Positions 1-10,240 of a stretch of DNA of 64,000 nucleotides are shown one piece after another. Made by a program: the position numbers and the translations under genes. Within the stretch, counting starts at the first letter, position 1; each line of letters starts with the position of its first letter. This stretch comes from Algihabitans sp965233705 (GTDB lineage: Bacteria; Pseudomonadota; Alphaproteobacteria; Kiloniellales; DSM-21159), in assembly GCA_965233705.1 (NCBI GenBank), contig CBDDTF010000003.1, positions 1,655,042 through 1,719,041 of the forward strand. Reading direction: 5' to 3'. The notes under the pieces were generated by a model. That model was not told where the DNA came from. It was given only the letters and a program-made list of their open reading frames with translations, and ran no database searches.

Positions 1-41
1 ATCGCGCCGGTCCGTCTTGAAGAACGAAAGGTCGAGGCCTG

Positions 42-515
42 ATGGTCGCAAAAGTAGGATGTAGAGCCCTTGCTGCTTCAAAATCCGGCTTGACTGCGAA
101 CAGCAACGAACGGGTTCCGGGATCTGAAGAATCTCAGACACCGCGAACCTGGCCATGTCGATGTCTGCAGGACGTGCCTGACGGCCTGCCAAATTGCTAT
201 TGCTCGGCGGCAGGCCTAACCGCGGTTGGGCTTGGCGACGATGAGGGCGGGTGCGGGGATCCGGCGGACCCGTGCGACTTCGACGACGCCGAGCTGGAGG
301 CAATTCTGCGGGAGTTCATTGGGACGCTGATTGGACTCCTACAGCCCCATTATGCCGAGGTGGTTTGGCGTGCCGAAATCTTGGATCAGACGCCGCCCGA
401 GATCGCGCAAGAGATGAAGCTCAGCGAACGGACGGTCACCGAACGCCTGCGGGCAGGCCGACGCGCCCTCCTCCATCTCGTCATGATGACACTTCAACCA
501 CCCTCTGAAGCGTGA
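42..515 (+). CDS. Sigma region-4-like HTH protein, possibly truncated
   Basis: The last ~75 residues (from about residue 80, 'DDAELEAILREFIG') match the region-4 helix-turn-helix of ECF sigma factors and align by eye with the same part of the complete ECF sigma gene at 2758-3414 ('PHYAEVVWRAE' against 'PDYAEVLRRVD'). No region 2 is visible: the N-terminal half is low-complexity and Cys-containing and could be non-coding. It may be a degenerate ECF sigma copy or a sigma-4-only regulator. The start codon is uncertain and the gene lies close to the window edge, so an upstream part could be frame-shifted away or missing. Confidence 0.5.
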   Translation: MVAKVGCRALAASKSGLTANSNERVPGSEESQTPRTWPCRCLQDVPDGLPNCYCSAAGLTAVGLGDDEGGCGDPADPCDFDDAELEAILREFIGTLIGLLQPHYAEVVWRAEILDQTPPEIAQEMKLSERTVTERLRAGRRALLHLVMMTLQPPSEA

Positions 516-707
516 GCGGAGCACCTTCCGATCCCGCCGCTCTCGCTTCCGCCTTCTCGGCGACGCGGCAGATCGCCCCGATCGGCCCGATGACGACGGC
601 ATCGGAGCCAGTTCATACGGCGTCCAACTCCGTGGGACGGTCCCGCGCATCGCTGAAGACGGAAGGCAGTACAGGCGCAGTCCGCGCCAGTCGGAACGAA
701 TGAACGA

Positions 708-1430
708 CTAGTCCGCGTGGCGCACGGGCGAGGCGGTGAGAACCTTCCAAGTGAAATGCTCGTATATGCCTGACCAATAGGCGCCGAAGGCAATGGCAAA
801 GAGCAGTTCCTCGACCGGCACGCCGGCGATAGTCAAACCCGACAGAGCCTCAAGGTTCCACACCCGAGCAATGTAGCCCGGCGCCGTCCATTCGAGCCCG
901 ATGAGGAAGACCACGTAATACGCCAGAAACAGGACGCCCCCGATCCAGGTCTTGGGGATGAGGTCGGCGCGGCAAAACGCGGTGGCGACGGCGCCGACCG
1001 CCATGGCGAGGATAGCGGGATAGATCGGATTCCAAGGGAACGCATAAAGGATCGGAAAGGTTAAGAAAGGCGTGGCGAGTGCCCACAGATGGAAGCGGTG
1101 GCGCGGCTGATGCCGTTCCGTTGTGAGCGTCGGCTCGAGCCTCTGCCGCGTCAGCAGATTGTAGAGAACCGCACCGATGCCGCCGATCCCGAAGCAGAAG
1201 ATCAGGCTCTCGATGTCGAATCCGGTGCGCTGCGCCAGGTCGAACAGGCTGGGCGGGCTCCAATATTCCGGCACGAACAGAGGTTCGGTAAGGCCGAAGG
1301 GGGTTGTAAACAGGCTTGTCCAGATCATCGCCCGGCGATGGGCGGGAAAGACAATATAGGCGATGGCCCAAGGAATCAGGAAGGCACTCGACCAGATCAG
1401 CCAAACATAAGTCTCGGAAATCACTTTCAT
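708..1430 (-). CDS. Lycopene cyclase domain-like membrane protein
   Basis: A 240-residue protein with about six or seven hydrophobic segments. Near the C-terminus 'VPVEELLFAI' carries the P-x-E-E motif typical of the CrtYc/CrtYd-type lycopene cyclase domain family, and 'TPFGLTEPLFVPEYW' near residue 45 is the usual N-terminal signature of these proteins. Heterodimer-type cyclases act in carotenoid ring formation in the membrane, but many bacterial members occur without other carotenoid genes, as here, so the substrate is unknown. It is transcribed away from the EamA transporter at 1583 with about 150 bp between them. No crt genes are seen in the window. Confidence 0.6.
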   Translation of the reverse strand: MKVISETYVWLIWSSAFLIPWAIAYIVFPAHRRAMIWTSLFTTPFGLTEPLFVPEYWSPPSLFDLAQRTGFDIESLIFCFGIGGIGAVLYNLLTRQRLEPTLTTERHQPRHRFHLWALATPFLTFPILYAFPWNPIYPAILAMAVGAVATAFCRADLIPKTWIGGVLFLAYYVVFLIGLEWTAPGYIARVWNLEALSGLTIAGVPVEELLFAIAFGAYWSGIYEHFTWKVLTASPVRHAD

Positions 1431-1582
1431 AGTGCCTCAAATCCCAGAGAACGAGTTTTACTGCTTGTCATGCTATTGTATCGGCGCGACTTTCCAAGGG
1501 CGTTATGCGCTGTTTGCCCGCGAGCTGCGATAGTTCGTGGACGGATAGTTGTGTTTTGGGCAGAGGATGAGGTGCTGGACGG

Positions 1583-2476
1583 GTGACCATCGTAACGATT
1601 GCGCAAATCATTCTGGTGATGCTGCTGTGGGCCGCCTGCTTCCCCCTGATAACCGCCGGTATCGAGTTCGCCCCCCATCTGACTTTCGCCGCGCTGCGCG
1701 CGATTCTGGCGGGCGTGACGCTGACCGCCCTGGCGCTCGCGCTGCGCCGGCCGGTGCCCAAGGAAGGCCGGGTCTGGGCTATGGTCGCCGTCGTCGGTTT
1801 GGGGGCCACCAGCCTGGGGTTCCTGGGTATGTTTCATGCTGCGGAGTTTGTCTCTCCGGGTATCGCTACGGTGATCGCCAACACTCAGCCGCTATTGGCG
1901 GCAGGTCTGGCGGGCATCGTTCTCAATGAACGGCTGACGGCGCGCGGCAAAGCAGGACTGGCCCTGGGCTTTGCCGGTATTCTCGTCATCGCCTCGCCGC
2001 AGCTCTTCTCCGAAGGGCAGAACAACTACATCCTCGGCGTCGCCTATATCGTCCTGGCCGCGCTCGGCATCACGGTCAGCAACGTATTGATCAAACGGAT
2101 CGCCGGCAATGTCGATGCCCTCATGGCCATGGGTCTTCAGATGCTGATCGGCAGTATCCCGCTCATTCTTGGTGCCTGGGCCATGGAGGAGCCGACCGCA
2201 ATCCGATGGTCGTTCACGTTCGTCGCTGCCCTCCTCGGCCTCAGTCTGTTCGGAACGGCGCTCGTCTACTGGCTGTGGTTCTCCGTGCTGGAGAAGGCCC
2301 CGCTCAATCGGGCGAACGCCTTCAGCTTCCTGATCCCAATCTTCGGCCTAACCATGGGCACCCTATTCTACGGCGAGAGCCTGGGCTGGTCGCAACTGAT
2401 CGGCATCGCGCTCACGGTCCTCGGGGTAGGTCTGGTCACACGCAGGGGAACGAGATCGGTGGCGGCCGATAAATAG
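1583..2476 (+). CDS. EamA/DMT-family permease
   Basis: A 297-residue integral membrane protein with about ten transmembrane segments in two EamA halves of ~140 residues, the standard drug/metabolite transporter layout. It starts at a GTG at 1583 with purine-rich sequence upstream (gaggatgagg). Such permeases export amino acids, metabolites or drugs across the inner membrane; the substrate cannot be read from sequence. It is divergent from the cyclase-domain gene. Confidence 0.8.
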   Translation: MTIVTIAQIILVMLLWAACFPLITAGIEFAPHLTFAALRAILAGVTLTALALALRRPVPKEGRVWAMVAVVGLGATSLGFLGMFHAAEFVSPGIATVIANTQPLLAAGLAGIVLNERLTARGKAGLALGFAGILVIASPQLFSEGQNNYILGVAYIVLAALGITVSNVLIKRIAGNVDALMAMGLQMLIGSIPLILGAWAMEEPTAIRWSFTFVAALLGLSLFGTALVYWLWFSVLEKAPLNRANAFSFLIPIFGLTMGTLFYGESLGWSQLIGIALTVLGVGLVTRRGTRSVAADK

Positions 2477-2757
2477 GAAACCGAGTCAGACCCGCCGTAT
2501 CCAGAGATAATATTCCTAATGACAACTACCGCTCGTCGAAACGCAACACTCCAGGCGTCATACAAACGGATTTGACCCAGATCAACGACGGTTGGGAAGA
2601 TACTTGGATAATAAACTTGGGTTTTTTGTGCACGGTGTGCTGCGGTTCGGTCGACAGGAGAGAGCCAAGGTGTGGTTTTGCGTCAAGGGCGACGTCGCGA
2701 GGTTGAAAATATTCGCAGTTCTTCCAACATCTCAGATTGAGGCTAAGGAATTTATCG

Positions 2758-3414
2758 ATGATCGCGGCGCGAATTGAAAAAGTTGAACCGACGCCGAACG
2801 AGCCGGACGATGCTGTACGGTCGATGGACCCTGTTGTCGAAGCGGCGCTTACCGAAAATCATCGTGCGTTCCTGCGGTTCCTGACCCGCCGCCTCGGGGA
2901 CGAGAGTGCCGCGGAGGACGTGCTACAGAGCTTTTGCCTGCGCGCCGTAAGCAGGGGTGCGGAGCTCAGAGACAGCGAAAGTGCGGTTGCATGGCTTTAT
3001 AGCGTGCTCCGGTCGGTGCTCATGGACCACTATCGGAGTGAGGCGGCCCGACGGCGCCGCGACAGCCGCTACGCGCAAGAGCAGATCGTGCTGGGTAATG
3101 ACCGCGACGACGCAGAGCTGGAGGAAAGCGTCTGTAATTGCTTCCGCGGCCTGTTGCCGGCCTTGCGCCCTGACTATGCGGAGGTTCTGCGCAGGGTCGA
3201 TCTATCGGGTAGCCCGCGCGAAAAAGTCGCCGCGGATCTCGGCATCACACCGGCGAATGTGAGAGTCCGGCTCCATCGAGCGCGCCAAGCCCTGCGCAAA
3301 GCGCTAGGCGATTGCTGCGGCAGTTGCTGCGAACACAGCTTTCGTGATTGCGACTGCGAAGGCGCGCATAGCCATACCGACTTGGCGCCAAGTGAAGAAG
3401 CAGCCATCACCTGA
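2758..3414 (+). CDS. ECF-family RNA polymerase sigma factor with Cys-rich C-terminal tail
   Basis: A 218-residue ECF sigma factor. Region 2 spans about residues 30-95 ('HRAFLRFLTRRLGDESAAEDVLQ', 'WLYSVLRSVLMDHYR' in pieces) and region 4 about residues 125-185. After region 4 comes a tail dense in Cys and His ('CCGSCCEHSFRDCDCEG', then 'AHSH'). In CorE-like ECF factors a comparable C-terminal Cys-rich domain binds metal and controls activity without an anti-sigma factor, so metal-dependent self-regulation is inferred here. I chose the ATG at 2758 because AAGGA lies 8 nt upstream. No anti-sigma gene follows; the next gene is an alcohol dehydrogenase. Confidence 0.8.
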   Translation: MIAARIEKVEPTPNEPDDAVRSMDPVVEAALTENHRAFLRFLTRRLGDESAAEDVLQSFCLRAVSRGAELRDSESAVAWLYSVLRSVLMDHYRSEAARRRRDSRYAQEQIVLGNDRDDAELEESVCNCFRGLLPALRPDYAEVLRRVDLSGSPREKVAADLGITPANVRVRLHRARQALRKALGDCCGSCCEHSFRDCDCEGAHSHTDLAPSEEAAIT

Positions 3415-3703
3415 CCGGGCTGGTTCGTCCACTCCGTTCCTTGTTTGATTTCTGAGAAGCTCGCTGGAACTAAGGTCATCGGCCAAGCCTCATCGCTTCC
3501 CTGCTCCAAAGACGCCCGCCCCCGGCCAGAACCTGACACCGTTGGCAGTGGCGGCAGATCGCTGTGACAGGAGACAATTCTGGCCCGGCGGCGACCGACG
3601 ATCCACCATACTGTAACGCTACACAGTATTCCTCGTCTTCTTAGCGATGTTGTCGGCGAGACGCATCGACCAGTTAGCAGTGACCGCCGCGAGGAATGAA
3701 CCG
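3415..3703 (+). other. Intergenic region between sigma factor and alcohol dehydrogenase
   Basis: No convincing gene is seen. The stretch tactgtaacgctacacagta (3610-3629) is an imperfect palindrome about 75 bp before the alcohol dehydrogenase start and could be an operator or part of a promoter. This is suggestive only. Confidence 0.3.
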
Positions 3704-4726
3704 ATGCCCCAGACCATGAAAGCCGCCGTCGTCCGTGAATTTGGCACCCCCTTGGCTATTGAGGAGTGGAATGTGCCGGACGTTCCTGCCGACCGGATAC
3801 TGGTGAAGATCGAGGCCTGTGGTGTCTGTCACACCGACCTGCATGCTGCGGAAGGTGACTGGCCGGTTAAGCCGAGCCTGCCATTCATTCCCGGCCATGA
3901 GGGGGTCGGCCATGTCGCCGCGGTCGGCACGAACGTGAAGAGCGTGAAGGAGGGCGACCGGGTCGGCGTGCCCTGGCTGCACTCCGCCTGCGGCCACTGC
4001 CGTTACTGCCTGACCGGTTGGGAGACGCTGTGCATGGAGCAGCAGAACACCGGCTATTCCGTCAATGGCGGCTTCGCGGAGTATGCGCTGGCCGATCCCG
4101 ACTATGTGGGGCAGTTGCCCGATGCCCTCGCCTTCGCGCCGGCCGCACCGATCTTGTGCGCGGGCGTGACGGTCTACAAAGGGCTCAAGGAAACCGATAC
4201 CAAGCCCGGCGATACGGTGGTCATCTCTGGCATTGGCGGACTCGGGCATCTCGCCGTCCAATATGCCAAGGCGATGGGGCGTCACGTCATCGCCGTCGAT
4301 GTCGCCGACGACAAGCTGCGCCTGGCACAGGAGATGGGCGCCGATTCCGTCATCAATGCGCGCGAGACGGATCCGATCTCGGAAGTGCGGAAGGCAGGGG
4401 GCGGCGCCGATGGTGTGCTCGTCACCGCCGTATCGCCGGCCGCTTTCGGCCAAGCTGTCGGCATGCTGCGTCGGGGTGGCACCATGTCCCTGGTCGGGCT
4501 GCCTCCGGGAACCTTCGATCTCGACATCTTCGACACCGTGCTCAACCGCAAGACCATCCGCGGCTCGATCGTTGGTACGCGGATGGATTTGATCGAGGCG
4601 CTAGCCTTCGCCGGCGAGGGCAAGGTCTCCGTCCGCCATTCCACGGCAAGGCTCGACGACATCAACGGCGTGTTCGACCGTATGCGCACGGGCGAGATCG
4701 ACGGCCGCGTCGTTCTCGAACTCTGA
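3704..4726 (+). CDS. adhP: Zinc-dependent alcohol dehydrogenase (AdhP type)
   Basis: A medium-chain dehydrogenase of about 340 residues that oxidises primary alcohols to aldehydes with NAD. Visible features: catalytic zinc site 'CGVCHTDLHAAEGDW' with 'PFIPGHEGVG', the four-Cys structural zinc loop in 'SACGHCRYCLTGWETLC', and the Rossmann motif 'GIGGLGHLAVQYAKAMG'. The start at 3704 is supported by gaggaa 7 nt upstream; the reading frame extends further upstream without homology. It stands alone between an ECF sigma factor and a membrane protein gene. Confidence 0.9.
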   Translation: MPQTMKAAVVREFGTPLAIEEWNVPDVPADRILVKIEACGVCHTDLHAAEGDWPVKPSLPFIPGHEGVGHVAAVGTNVKSVKEGDRVGVPWLHSACGHCRYCLTGWETLCMEQQNTGYSVNGGFAEYALADPDYVGQLPDALAFAPAAPILCAGVTVYKGLKETDTKPGDTVVISGIGGLGHLAVQYAKAMGRHVIAVDVADDKLRLAQEMGADSVINARETDPISEVRKAGGGADGVLVTAVSPAAFGQAVGMLRRGGTMSLVGLPPGTFDLDIFDTVLNRKTIRGSIVGTRMDLIEALAFAGEGKVSVRHSTARLDDINGVFDRMRTGEIDGRVVLEL

Positions 4727-4873
4727 AGCAGTGCTCGAAGCGTGCGATGCGCCATAAGGAGTTGGATTGCGCAATGATGACTGATGCATCAGTCAAAGCC
4801 CGAAGAAACAGACGGACCAACTTGAACGGGCAGTCTTTGTTCCGAGGCTTGCGAGCGCTGCGCCCGGTCTTGC

Positions 4874-5428
4874 GTGCGAAGCGTGTCTGACCGCGAGGAC
4901 CTATACGGAATCACCATACGCGCGAGCGCCCATGAGCCATTGACCTTGGGAGGCGGATGGCTGGGCCTTCTCCGTCACTATCTCGCTTTCATTGCGGTCG
5001 CCAATCTACTTTGGGAAATACTGCAGTTGCCCCTCTATACGATCTGGGCCGAAGGCACGTCGGCAGAAATCGCCTTTGCTGTCGTGCATTGCACGGCGGG
5101 GGATCTTCTGATCGCCATGGCCAGCCTTGTTGCCGGACTCATTGTTGCCGGCGACCGAACCTGGCCGGCGCGGCGCTTCTGGGCGGTCGCAGCGGTGACC
5201 GTGATGTTTGGGGTCGCCTATACCGTGTTCAGCGAATGGCTCAATCTGGTGGTTCGCAAGAGCTGGGCCTATTCGGATCTTATGCCCATCGTTCCAGTTA
5301 TTGGGACTGGACTATCCCCTTTGATGCAATGGATCGCGATTCCTCTGGGCAGCTTGCTCTTAGCGCGCCGATTTGCACCAGCTGGCGCCGTTTCTTGGAA
5401 ACGCTCAATGGCCCGCAAGCCTATCTAA
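4874..5428 (+). CDS. Multi-pass membrane protein of unknown function
   Basis: About 184 residues with four or five hydrophobic helices and the conserved-looking stretches 'NLLWEILQLPLYTIW' and 'VVHCTAGDLLIAM', a combination I associate with an uncharacterised alphaproteobacterial membrane family. The start is uncertain: the GTG at 4874 opens the frame and no clear Shine-Dalgarno sequence is seen. It follows the alcohol dehydrogenase by about 150 bp on the same strand. Confidence 0.6.
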   Translation: MRSVSDREDLYGITIRASAHEPLTLGGGWLGLLRHYLAFIAVANLLWEILQLPLYTIWAEGTSAEIAFAVVHCTAGDLLIAMASLVAGLIVAGDRTWPARRFWAVAAVTVMFGVAYTVFSEWLNLVVRKSWAYSDLMPIVPVIGTGLSPLMQWIAIPLGSLLLARRFAPAGAVSWKRSMARKPI

Positions 5429-5738
5429 GTGCGCTCCTTCTAGACCGATAGGATCGCCCTCAGGCACCGCTAAAATGAGCATTTCCAACATCTTCCAACA
5501 TCGGCCTAAACGCGCCATCTGGGGCGTGGCATAGAGTTTGATACGTGTCAACGAAGGGGAGCCAGTTTCCTACGAGGTTGCTCGGCTCGCATTGGTCTAT
5601 CGCTGTATCGCGTCGTCAAAATATCCCGCTGATCTTCCAGTATAAAGCAAGATAAGCCAGCGTGATCCAGAAACATAGACGAGATATTGGATGTTCTTGG
5701 CATCATGGCGATTGGATTGATACAAGTATGACGTCAGT
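5429..5738. other. Gene-free stretch
   Basis: No coding sequence with family features. AT content is higher than the surroundings. A short near-duplicate 'tttccaacatcttccaacatc' lies around 5484-5503, and a similar 'cttccaacatct' occurs at 2721-2732 before the ECF sigma gene. Otherwise nothing is recognised. Confidence 0.4.
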
Positions 5739-5747
5739 GTGTGTCGC

Positions 5748-5939
5748 ATGCCTAATGCGACTCCTGAACAACTTGGCGGCGCCAAGAAATCTAATCCGAT
5801 TGCAAACAGTAGTCGGTCTTCAGATGAAGCCGGTCGGCGCCTTCGTGGAATCGTGCAGGCCCTTGCTCGTCAGGCAGCAAGAGCGCATTACGCTGAGGCT
5901 TGTCTATTGGCCAAAAAGGATTCAGACTCGGAGAGTTGA
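5748..5939 (+). CDS. Small protein preceding a serine recombinase
   Basis: A 63-residue polar protein ending in a helix-prone stretch ('LRGIVQALARQAARAHYAEA'). Small reading frames of this kind often sit just upstream of large serine recombinases in alphaproteobacteria, and this one ends 15 bp before that gene, so co-transcription is likely. An in-frame GTG at 5739 is an alternative start. The function is unknown; recombination directionality is only a guess from position. Confidence 0.55.
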   Translation: MPNATPEQLGGAKKSNPIANSSRSSDEAGRRLRGIVQALARQAARAHYAEACLLAKKDSDSES

Positions 5940-5954
5940 TCGAAAGGTAAAGCC

Positions 5955-7700
<1,746 letters not shown>

Positions 7701-7950
7701 CTATGACGACCTATAAACGTCAACGACTGCCAAAAATTTTCCATCGCTAATTCAGCTACTTGTACCACTTCCTGCTGTTGAGGGCTATTGGCTTTTGTAG
7801 CCAAATCCTGGTATCAAGTGCCCCTAAAGTGCCCCCAGGATACGGCCAGCGACCTTCAGGTTCCCATCAAAGTGTCCTGACCCGGTGGGCCGTTTCGACC
7901 GTTCCGACTGCCCCTGCGGCTCCTTACTGCCCCTGCCCCATGAGGTTCCC
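7701..7950. promoter_or_regulatory. Island left-end arm region upstream of integrase
   Basis: Contains agtgcccctaaagtgccccc (7817-7836), matching the motif tgcccctaaa that also occurs near the right end (tgcccctaaattgcccct, 54369-54386). Such end-proximal repeats are candidate integrase arm-binding sites. A 14-bp copy of the attachment core, gcgaccttcaggtt, recurs at 7849-7862. The integrase promoter presumably lies here; no clear -35/-10 pair was identified. Confidence 0.5.
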
Positions 7951-9102
7951 ATGGCCACCATCGAGAAGCGCGAACGCAAGACCGGCACGGTCTATCTCGC
8001 GGACGTACGCATCCACGGCTTTCCCCGGCAGAAGAAGACGTTCAAGCGTCTGACCGACGCGAAGCTCTGGGCGCAGCAAACCGAAGCGTCCATCCGCAAG
8101 GGCGAGTTCCAGAACGTGGTCTCGGCGGCGCGGAGCAAGACCCTGAAGGATGTCATCAAGCGCTACCGCGACGATGTGCTGCCGCACAAGGCGGCGACGA
8201 CGCAGCGGGCGGAAGCGACCTACATTGCTTTCTGGGAACGCGAGCTGGGCGCCTACGCCCTCTCCTATATCGAGCCGGAGAAGATCAGCGAGAAGCTCCG
8301 GGAGCTAGGCGAAGCCGGCGACGGACGCCGCAAGGCGGACGAAGACGCGGCGGAGAACGGGAGAAAGCCCCCGGCCCCCGCTCCGAAGCCGAAGAGCCGG
8401 AAGACGCTGAAGCACTACCGCGACACGCTGGCGCTGCTGCTCAAGCACGCCAAGCAGTGGGGATGGACTGCGGCCAACCCCATCGACGGGGTGAACAAGA
8501 TCACCAAGATCAGGAACGAACGGATACGGTTCCTGAGCGACGACGAACGCACGAAGCTGCTGGCGGCCTGCAAGGCCAGCGAGAATGAACACCTGTATCC
8601 CGTCGTTCTCGTCGCCCTGTCCACAGGCGCGCGGAAGAACGAAGTGCTCTCCCTGACCTTCGCCGATCTCGACCTGACGCGCGGCATCGCCGTGTTGCGG
8701 AACACGAAGAACGGTGAAACCCGGACGGTGCCGGTGGTGAAGAGCCTGCAAGCGCTGCTCAAGGCGCACATGGAGAAGGTCGAGGCGTTCTACGACAAGC
8801 TCGACTACACTCCACCGGCCCGCTGGCTGTTCCCGCGCCGCGATGGCATGGCGCCGATCGACATCCGCACCGCCTGGGAGAACGCCCGCGACGCCGCCGG
8901 GTTGGTGGATTTCCGCTTCCATGACATCCGGCACTCGACGGCCAGCTATCTGGCCATGAACGGCGCCAGCCTGGTCGAGATTGCGGAGGTGCTCGGTCAC
9001 CGGACGCTTCAGATGGTCCGCCGCTACGCGCACCTCTCCGAAAGCCATGTCAAGGAGCTGGTCCAGTCCGTCAACGACAAGGTGCTGCCGGCCGAACTGT
9101 AG
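7951..9102 (+). CDS. int: Tyrosine recombinase/integrase of the island
   Basis: A 383-residue phage-type integrase. The N-terminal arm-binding and core-binding parts occupy about residues 1-200. The catalytic domain shows 'TGARKNEVLSL' (first Arg), 'HDIRHSTASYL' (His-x-x-Arg), 'LGHRTLQMVRRYAHL' (His and nucleophile Tyr). The start at 7951 is preferred because tgagg lies 6 nt upstream and homology begins there ('MATIEKRERKTGTVYLADVR'). It sits 250 bp from attL and is the likely enzyme for insertion at tRNA-fMet. Confidence 0.92.
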   Translation: MATIEKRERKTGTVYLADVRIHGFPRQKKTFKRLTDAKLWAQQTEASIRKGEFQNVVSAARSKTLKDVIKRYRDDVLPHKAATTQRAEATYIAFWERELGAYALSYIEPEKISEKLRELGEAGDGRRKADEDAAENGRKPPAPAPKPKSRKTLKHYRDTLALLLKHAKQWGWTAANPIDGVNKITKIRNERIRFLSDDERTKLLAACKASENEHLYPVVLVALSTGARKNEVLSLTFADLDLTRGIAVLRNTKNGETRTVPVVKSLQALLKAHMEKVEAFYDKLDYTPPARWLFPRRDGMAPIDIRTAWENARDAAGLVDFRFHDIRHSTASYLAMNGASLVEIAEVLGHRTLQMVRRYAHLSESHVKELVQSVNDKVLPAEL

Positions 9103-9193
9103 GCCAGGGCGCGCCGGTTAATTGTCGGAAAACTCCGGTTCGGCTATAGATAAGGCTTCCTGCTGTTTATAGGCCCCGAACCATGAGGAAAAC

Positions 9194-9415
9194 ATGGTGG
9201 ACTACAGGGACCTCGCTACCGTGAAGCAGGTTGCGGCGGATTCGCCGGTCATCACGGAGCACACGTTGCGCTGGTGGATCTTCCATGCGGAGACGAATGG
9301 ACTGAAGCCCGCGCTACTGAAGATCGGTGGCCGGGTCTATATCGACCGCGCCGAATTCAACAAGTGGCTGGAGAGCCAGCGCATGGCTCCGAAGCCGTTG
9401 AAGCCCGCGGCCTGA
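9194..9415 (+). CDS. AlpA/excisionase-like DNA-binding protein
   Basis: A 73-residue protein with a winged-helix/MerR-like pattern: 'TEHTLRWWIFHAETNGL' recognition segment, 'LLKIGGRVYIDRAEFNKWLESQ' wing and helix. Proteins of this size next to an integrase usually act as excisionases or as activators of int. gagga precedes the ATG. It lies 90 bp downstream of int on the same strand and is followed by a strong terminator. Confidence 0.75.
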   Translation: MVDYRDLATVKQVAADSPVITEHTLRWWIFHAETNGLKPALLKIGGRVYIDRAEFNKWLESQRMAPKPLKPAA

Positions 9416-9434
9416 CCGGCCCCTATCTACGACT

Positions 9435-9466
9435 GAAGCCCCACCCTCGCGGTGGGGCTTCTTTTC
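9435..9466 (+). terminator. Intrinsic terminator after the int/xis unit
   Basis: Hairpin gaagccccacc / ggtggggcttc followed by tttt, 20 nt after the stop codon of the excisionase-like gene. It would insulate int/xis from the convergent CBASS operon, whose last gene ends at 9515. Confidence 0.85.
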
Positions 9467-9514
9467 GGTGGGTCAACTGCACTTAGACACTGTCGCGGTT
9501 ATCAAGCGTTCTTT

Positions 9515-10240
9515 TCATTGGGCAAGCCATCTTCCATATGCCTGAATATCGATCATGGGAACGGTCCCGCTGAATTGAAGCTGAGAAATCAGATTGAAAA
9601 GAAATGCCGTTGCAGGCTTGCCGCCATCCTCGAAGACGTAATCGTTGCTCTGCTCGTCAAACCGGAAAAGCCCATGAGCTGCCACACACCCCATGTTCAA
9701 CTTGCCATCGCCTCCATCCGCAGCCAGCGCACTTCGCAGCGCCTCGCCTAAGGGCGGATTCCAATCACTCTCGAACGTGAGGATGCCGCCGAGGATCGGG
9801 ATTAGGGGCTTTGGGTCGTAGACACCACCTGCATGGGGGATAGGAAGGCTGGTTCGATGCAGCCGTCGGACGCTTGCCGCCTTTTCCTGGGCGTATTTGA
9901 CGTAGTCGCCGTTTATGGATTGTTTGGCCTCGAAGACCGCGTAGACGCTTTCCGCCGGTATCACCTTTTCACCTTCAAAATTGAATATGAAAGGCGAGTA
10001 CTGACGGTCAAAAATCACAACATCTATCTGCTGACTGAAGGTGCCCTGACTGTCAACGACGTGCGCCTTTTCAGCTTGGTAGCGGGCAGGTAGGTAGTCC
10101 TGAAAGAGCTTCAGCCAAATCTTCTCACTTGCATCCCCCTTCGTTCCGGGGTGGCCAAAGCTCTGCCGTGCCGTTTGCAGACGGCTTTGTATGTCCTGAT
10201 GGAGGCTTTCCAGGACCTTGGCTAGCGACCATGTGGTCAC
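9515..10240 (-). CDS. nucC: NucC, cyclic trinucleotide-activated DNA endonuclease (CBASS effector)
   Basis: 241 residues, the same length as Escherichia coli NucC. The restriction-endonuclease-like active site is present as Asp73 ('QID'), Glu104 and Lys106 ('FEAK'). Arg53, Tyr81 and Thr226, which line the cA3 pocket in the characterised enzyme, are also at matching positions ('PARYQ', 'YSPF', 'SGTVP'). The family forms trimers that pair into hexamers on cA3 binding and cut double-stranded DNA throughout the cell, causing abortive infection. It is the last gene of the CBASS operon and its ATG overlaps the stop of the ATPase gene by 4 bp. Confidence 0.93.
   Translation of the reverse strand: MTTWSLAKVLESLHQDIQSRLQTARQSFGHPGTKGDASEKIWLKLFQDYLPARYQAEKAHVVDSQGTFSQQIDVVIFDRQYSPFIFNFEGEKVIPAESVYAVFEAKQSINGDYVKYAQEKAASVRRLHRTSLPIPHAGGVYDPKPLIPILGGILTFESDWNPPLGEALRSALAADGGDGKLNMGCVAAHGLFRFDEQSNDYVFEDGGKPATAFLFNLISQLQFSGTVPMIDIQAYGRWLAQ

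Noticed and set aside
2592..2777. 61-codon frame before the ECF sigma gene
   Set aside because: No homology features, no Shine-Dalgarno sequence, overlaps the sigma start region.
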